Below, in pieces: positions 53,101-55,760 of a DNA stretch of 55,760 nt. A program made the translations under genes and the position numbers. Under the pieces are notes generated by a model that was not told the origin of the DNA, searched no databases, and saw only the letters and a program-made list of their open reading frames with translations. Numbering within the stretch: position 1 is the first letter of the stretch; the number at the start of each line of letters is the position of its first letter. Source of the DNA: UBA3537 sp965657165 (GTDB taxonomy: Bacteria > Bacteroidota > Bacteroidia > Flavobacteriales > Flavobacteriaceae); NCBI GenBank assembly GCA_965657165.1, contig CBFHNG010000003.1, positions 1 through 55,760 of the forward strand, in the 5' to 3' direction.

Positions 53101-53799
53101 TGAAACAACTGCACCAGTTGCAGACATACTGTCTATGGTAAGATCAGAGGGTGGTAAACATTCAGGGCAATTTCCTGTTCCACCATCGGTATTTGATGTA
53201 TTGCCACCTGTTATTTGACTGCCTCCACCATCAGTTATGGTCCAGCTTATTTCGCTTGCCCAACTTCCTGTAGTCCAGCTTAATTCGATGGTATCGCCTG
53301 TGGCTGCTTGAAATTCAGCAGTTCCAGAGGCTCCGTCAGTAATAGTCGCATTTTCCACAGCAACTTCTCCGTTGACAAGGATATCAGCAGCAAATCCATT
53401 CCAGCCATCGCCGTATGAGTCGGCCATGTTGAAAGTATGTGTGCAAGTTGTTGGTGGTGGGCAAAATGCTGTTCCTCCAACTGTATCAGAAGTTCCCCCA
53501 CTTTCAATTTGATTGCCTTCACCATCAGTTATGGTCCAGCTTATTTCGCTTGCCCAACTTCCTGTAGTCCAACTTAATTCGATGGTATCGCCTGTGGCTG
53601 CTTGAAATTCAGCAGTTCCAGAGGCTCCGTCAGTAATAGTCGCATTTTCCACAGCAACTTCTCCGTTGACAAGGATATCAGCAGCAAATCCATTCCACCC
53701 ATCGCCGTATGAGTCGGCCATGTTGAAAGTATGTGTACATTGTCCAAAAGAAAAAACAGAGAATATTAAGCACAAAAGTGCAGTGGTAGTATTTTTCAT
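50182..53799 (-). CDS. large secreted protein with type B type IX C-terminal domain
   Basis: After a signal peptide (residues 1-20) come two near-identical units, starting at C21 and C119 (CTHTFNMADSYGDGWNG), a fibronectin type III-like domain (from about residue 214), a CUB-like domain (about 305-410, DFLYVYNGP), another Fn3-like and CUB-like pair, and further beta-sandwich segments with paired cysteines. The C-terminal 90 residues, including PQGISPNGDGYNDCLILD, form the gliding-motility type B signal. The mature protein would be exported by the SprA channel and kept at the surface by its PorP partner. Its ligand is unknown; adhesion is likely. Confidence 0.93.
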   Translation of the reverse strand: MKNTTTALLCLIFSVFSFGQCTHTFNMADSYGDGWNGFAADILVNGEVAVENATITDGASGTAEFQAATGDTIELSWTTGSWASEISWTITDGEGNQIESGGTSDTVGGTAFCPPPTTCTHTFNMADSYGDGWNGFAADILVNGEVAVENATITDGASGTAEFQAATGDTIELSWTTGSWASEISWTITDGGGSQITGGNTSNTDGGTGNCPECLPPSDLTIDSMSATGAVVSWTGGDATSWEYELVNITAGETPTGVGIATTTNPLPITGCYSNTAYDLYVRTDCSGVYSSWVAISFTTSPACGDIIFDSGGENDNYSNNETITTTVFPINTGDVVTFTFTFFDIENNFDFLYVYNGPNTSSPLVGTYTGNTIPDPVTSTDDTGALTFVFESDVSVNDFGYAIATSCAPPPSCLAPTGLAISNIAGTTADFDWNAFDGNQSWEYEVVPTGDPAPTNGTFSAINSTTLTDLDFLTTYDVYVRAFCGEDDGYSVWSGPVTFTTTQQTDYTVDCSLGEPVTINYCYTNNDTTYWLFTSTDGFPLKIEFNAGTIEGLWDDLTIYDGPDNTFPVLFNNNDADIEDFTGLVVESTFPAVYVEVDSDVSGSCESSFGYTPWDFDVSCKTCITQTVEFSIDGACDPIQEFYINANITDMGDAMNLELTDNLGSPDQTTTQTGIVTFGPYPANEQVVITVVNSDDTSCSVESDVLTFLCPPPPNDCSIVYAGEDTNFCSDGSTPVTLTASYHLFGQDTTSYDVTVQENCPVPNLTGGTPTSLEIDDRWSDVIDMGFEFCFFGETYSQILIGSNGMLSFELDNAETGNGWDLQSWTSTSPDTLPNSSNPTISETNIFGVGHDIDPSECGEINYMILGSAPARQFVVNYHEVCHFGSSCSDYTSTSQIILYESSNVIDINIIDKPLCTEWNDGLAVVGIQNIDDTVAFVAPDRNTSAWETSNEFWRFSPSVGDANYSFGWYDGDTLISNEDTISVSPEETTTYTAAVTYNLCNGDTATVSDTVVVEIASTPVPVPVDDEVQGCINEDLVLEVNVDPSQESPSLIYYWSYNNEDVQVGTDNTYTIPAYSDLYGEYTVTAYNEDTGCFASTTIFASTYLNQTCVDIPQGISPNGDGYNDCLILDHLEAQEDIIKAEIYNRYGIKVFELNDYVDHWCGQDASDGNLDSDDLLPVGTYFYVIQYASEREPTISWIYLNY
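53212..53442 (-). repeat. repeat unit 2 within the type IX cargo gene
   Basis: This block of about 231 bases is nearly identical to the block 294 bases to its right; by eye about four bases differ over 230. It encodes residues from C119 on. Period 294 bases is 98 codons, so the reading frame is kept. Confidence 0.9.
53506..53736 (-). repeat. repeat unit 1 within the type IX cargo gene
   Basis: This is the first copy in the protein (from C21), matching the block at 53212-53442. The 63 bases between the copies (53443-53505) are much more diverged from the matching stretch after unit 2, so the duplicated domain itself is the conserved part. Confidence 0.9.
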
Positions 53800-53955
53800 A
53801 TTTTAAATTGGTTAAATTTTGACAATGAATTTAACAAAATCATAACATAGACAAGCTATTGTAAAGAGAATAATAGATGAAATGCATAAATTATCGATTA
53901 AACGCACTGTTTTTCTTTTCATTCAAAATATTCTTAGCGTGTCTTTAATAATGGT

Positions 53956-53963
53956 TAATTTTG
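53956..53963 (+). promoter_or_regulatory. -7 box for hflX
   Basis: TAATTTTG matches TAnnTTTG and ends 8 bases before the ATG at 53972. A start further upstream at 53882 would lie before this box, so the box supports the later ATG. Confidence 0.5.
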
Positions 53964-53971
53964 CAATTGCT

Positions 53972-55183
53972 ATGATAGAAAAAGTGAATGTTAATTTGGA
54001 AAAAGCTGTACTCATTGGTGTGATTACAAAATCACAAAATGAAGAGCAATCCAAAGAGTACTTAGACGAGCTAGAATTTTTGACATACACGGCTGGAGGG
54101 GAGGTTATCAAACGGTTTACTCAAAAAATGGAAATGCCCAATCCCAAGACATTTATTGGCTCTGGCAAAATGAAAAATTTACAAGAATTCATCAAAGAGA
54201 ATGAAATAGGCACTGCAATCTTTGATGATGAATTATCTGCTGCTCAAGAGAGAAACATTAGTAAAATCCTAAATTGTAAAGTCTTAGATCGTACAAATTT
54301 GATTCTCGATATTTTTGCTCAACGCGCACAAACAAGTTATGCAAGAACGCAAGTAGAATTAGCACAATGCCAATATTTGTTACCTCGTCTTAAGGGAATG
54401 TGGACGCACCTTGAACGTCAAAAAGGGGGAATTGGTATGCGTGGTCCTGGTGAAACTGAAATTGAAACAGACAGACGTATTGTTCGAGAGAAAATTGCAT
54501 TACTCAAAGCGAAAATTAAAAAAATTGATAAGCAAATGTCTATTCAGCGCGGCAATCGTGGTGCGCTTGTTCGCGTGGCATTGGTAGGCTATACCAACGT
54601 AGGAAAGTCTACACTTATGAATGTTGTAAGCAAATCTGATGTATTTGCCGAAAATAAATTATTTGCTACACTAGATACAACGGTCAGAAAAGTGGTTGTA
54701 AAAAACTTACCATTTTTGATGAGTGATACTGTAGGATTTATCCGAAAATTACCAACCCAATTAGTCGACTCATTTAAGAGTACGCTCGATGAAGTTAGAG
54801 AATCAGACTTGTTGCTTCATGTGGTTGATATTTCTCATTCTAGTTTTGAAGAGCATATAGAATCTGTAAATAAAATTTTAGAGGAAATTCAAGCTCTGGA
54901 CAAACCTACATTGATGGTATTCAATAAAATTGACGCCTATAGTCCAGAACCTTATGATGCAACAGATTTGATGACTCCAAGGACTAAAGCCCACTATTCA
55001 TTAGAAGAATGGAAATCAACTTGGATGTCAAAACTTGGGGATAATTCATTATTTATTTCGGCAATAAACAAAGAAAATTTAGAAGATTTTAGAGCACGAG
55101 TGTACAATGAAGTTCGAAAGATTCATGTTCAGCGTTTTCCATACAATCATTTTCTTTATCCAGATTATGAAGAAGAATCTTAA
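53972..55183 (+). CDS. hflX: GTPase HflX
   Basis: HflX binds stalled or heat-stressed 50S/70S ribosomes and splits or rescues them, using GTP. The N-terminal domain (AVLIGVITKSQNEEQS onward) and the glycine-rich segment MRGPGETEIETDRR are the family hallmarks. The G domain has GYTNVGKST, LDTTVRK, DTVGFIRKLP and NKID in order. I use the ATG at 53972 (403 residues); 30 extra codons upstream, from 53882, would add a non-family, hydrophobic segment and pass through the promoter box. It is transcribed away from the minus-strand cargo gene. Confidence 0.95.
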   Translation: MIEKVNVNLEKAVLIGVITKSQNEEQSKEYLDELEFLTYTAGGEVIKRFTQKMEMPNPKTFIGSGKMKNLQEFIKENEIGTAIFDDELSAAQERNISKILNCKVLDRTNLILDIFAQRAQTSYARTQVELAQCQYLLPRLKGMWTHLERQKGGIGMRGPGETEIETDRRIVREKIALLKAKIKKIDKQMSIQRGNRGALVRVALVGYTNVGKSTLMNVVSKSDVFAENKLFATLDTTVRKVVVKNLPFLMSDTVGFIRKLPTQLVDSFKSTLDEVRESDLLLHVVDISHSSFEEHIESVNKILEEIQALDKPTLMVFNKIDAYSPEPYDATDLMTPRTKAHYSLEEWKSTWMSKLGDNSLFISAINKENLEDFRARVYNEVRKIHVQRFPYNHFLYPDYEEES

Positions 55184-55187
55184 AAAC

Positions 55188-55214
55188 AAAAAAAGCACCA
55201 CAGGTGCTTTTTTT
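55188..55214. terminator. bidirectional terminator between hflX and the DUF3078 gene
   Basis: A 12-bp stem (55188-55199 with 55203-55214) has a 3-base loop, with A-run and T-run ends on both sides. It starts 4 bases after the hflX stop, and convergent transcription from the right also passes it. Confidence 0.88.
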
Positions 55215-55237
55215 AAGGGTCGTTTTTTGTTTTAATT

Positions 55238-55760
55238 TTAAAAATTATAATTTATTCCAATCCCAAAAACTTGACGTGTTTGTAGTCCACGAAATGCATT
55301 GTCATCATATATGGTTTGATAAGATAAATTAGCTGAAATAAATTTATTGATTTTCATAATCATATTCATAGTATAATCTAAATCAATATTTTGCGGATCT
55401 TCTAAATAATTGGAATATAGATTTAAAATATTTTCCATCGATATATTCTCCATCACATTAAATTTATAGTAAGCGCCTATAGCTGCACCTAATTCATAGC
55501 GTGTACTTTTCCCTTCTTCAACACCAAAGTAGGCTTCATTAGGTTCTGTAAGATTTTTGTCAACCACAATAAGTCGACTTGTGGCGGGGGCTATATTTAC
55601 TTTTAAATTATCACTTTTCTTCCATAGCATTCCAGGCCCAAATTGAAAATAACCAGGGGATAAAAACTTCGTTGGGCCTTTGGTATCTTTATCAAGATCA
55701 TCTGCAAATTGTGTTTTAAAATTCAAAAATGCGGAGTAATACCAGTAGCCTTTCGCTTTT
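55238..55760 (-). CDS. DUF3078 domain-containing outer-membrane protein (5' end beyond window)
   Basis: The visible part is the C-terminal 174 residues of a DUF3078 protein. The frame is open to the window edge, where it reads KAKGYWYYSAFLNFKTQFA, so the TTG at 55726 is not the start. The repeated aromatic strands (PGYFQFGPGMLWK, YELGAAIGAYYKF, FGIGINYNF) indicate an outer-membrane barrel, and the protein ends in the terminal aromatic residue typical of such barrels. Its function is not known. It converges on hflX, with a shared hairpin between. Confidence 0.85.
   Translation of the reverse strand, partial: KAKGYWYYSAFLNFKTQFADDLDKDTKGPTKFLSPGYFQFGPGMLWKKSDNLKVNIAPATSRLIVVDKNLTEPNEAYFGVEEGKSTRYELGAAIGAYYKFNVMENISMENILNLYSNYLEDPQNIDLDYTMNMIMKINKFISANLSYQTIYDDNAFRGLQTRQVFGIGINYNF

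Noticed and set aside
53882..53971. N-terminal extension of HflX by 30 codons
   Set aside because: The -7 box lies within this stretch and the encoded residues are hydrophobic and unlike the family.
1..55760. CRISPR array, insertion sequence, prophage or genomic island
   Set aside because: No short regularly spaced repeats, no transposase or integrase frames, and housekeeping genes run continuously with uniform base use.

Overview
The window is a piece of a Bacteroidota chromosome, most likely a marine or gliding member of the Flavobacteriaceae. The evidence is the AT-rich sequence, intergenic TAnnTTTG promoter boxes in place of sigma70 hexamers, few Shine-Dalgarno-like sites, a complete sprA gene (type IX secretion translocon), a PorP/SprF family protein, a secreted protein with a gliding-motility type C-terminal domain, an ExbB-X-ExbD-ExbD operon, and aerobic respiration by a CoxB/CoxA oxidase. 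Gene density is high. No gap reaches 300 bases, and I see no insertion sequence, prophage or CRISPR array.

Layout. 1-2847: end of a cytochrome oxidase operon (coxB, cut by the window edge, and coxA). 2923-7224: ruvB, queG and a malic enzyme-phosphotransacetylase fusion. 7285-16657: ruvA, the 7.2 kb sprA, gcvH, a VanZ-like protein and a TonB-like protein, all on one strand. 16703-18999: a retropepsin-like protease divergent from tatD and asparaginase. 19063-19311: tRNA-Ser(GGA) and a tiny GldL-like membrane protein. 19497-22618: ExbB, a four-helix membrane protein, two ExbD proteins, then an outer-membrane barrel. 22772-27223: ileS, a DksA-like protein and lspA. 27192-29598 (minus): RimK, an aspartoacylase-family metallohydrolase and 5-formyl-THF cyclo-ligase, with overlapping ends. 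29687-33707: uvrC and a patatin-POTRA-barrel protein. 33876-41425: hmgA, hppD, a DUF3108 protein, kynA, an M23 protein, pgi and a small membrane protein. 41429-46815: a secreted endonuclease/exonuclease/phosphatase-family enzyme divergent from a TonB-dependent receptor and a DUF5689 lipoprotein. 46880-47254: an orphan membrane protein between two terminators. 47301-53799 (minus): a 1205-residue type IX cargo, its PorP/SprF partner and a PorE-like OmpA protein. 53972-55183: hflX. 55238-55760: a DUF3078 barrel protein cut by the window edge.

How the parts fit together. Three themes recur. The first is the cell surface: SprA is the outer-membrane exit channel for type IX cargo, and the 47-54 kb operon supplies one cargo with candidate surface-anchoring partners. 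The second is energised outer-membrane uptake: ExbB/ExbD and a TonB-like protein could drive the receptor-DUF5689-phosphoesterase set, which looks like a Sus-like scavenging unit for a phosphorylated or nucleic-acid-like substrate. The third is oxygen-dependent metabolism: the terminal oxidase and three iron dioxygenases that open or degrade tyrosine and tryptophan rings.

The best leads for something undescribed are the receptor/DUF5689/EEP locus, the PorE-like operon with a recently duplicated 98-residue repeat, promoters placed so close to ATG that ruvB, tatD and uvrC should be leaderless, a leaderless 21-codon reading frame before hmgA, the RimK-aspartoacylase pair, and an M23 protein in which a zinc-ligand histidine has become cysteine. 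Functions come from motif recognition by eye; no database search was possible.
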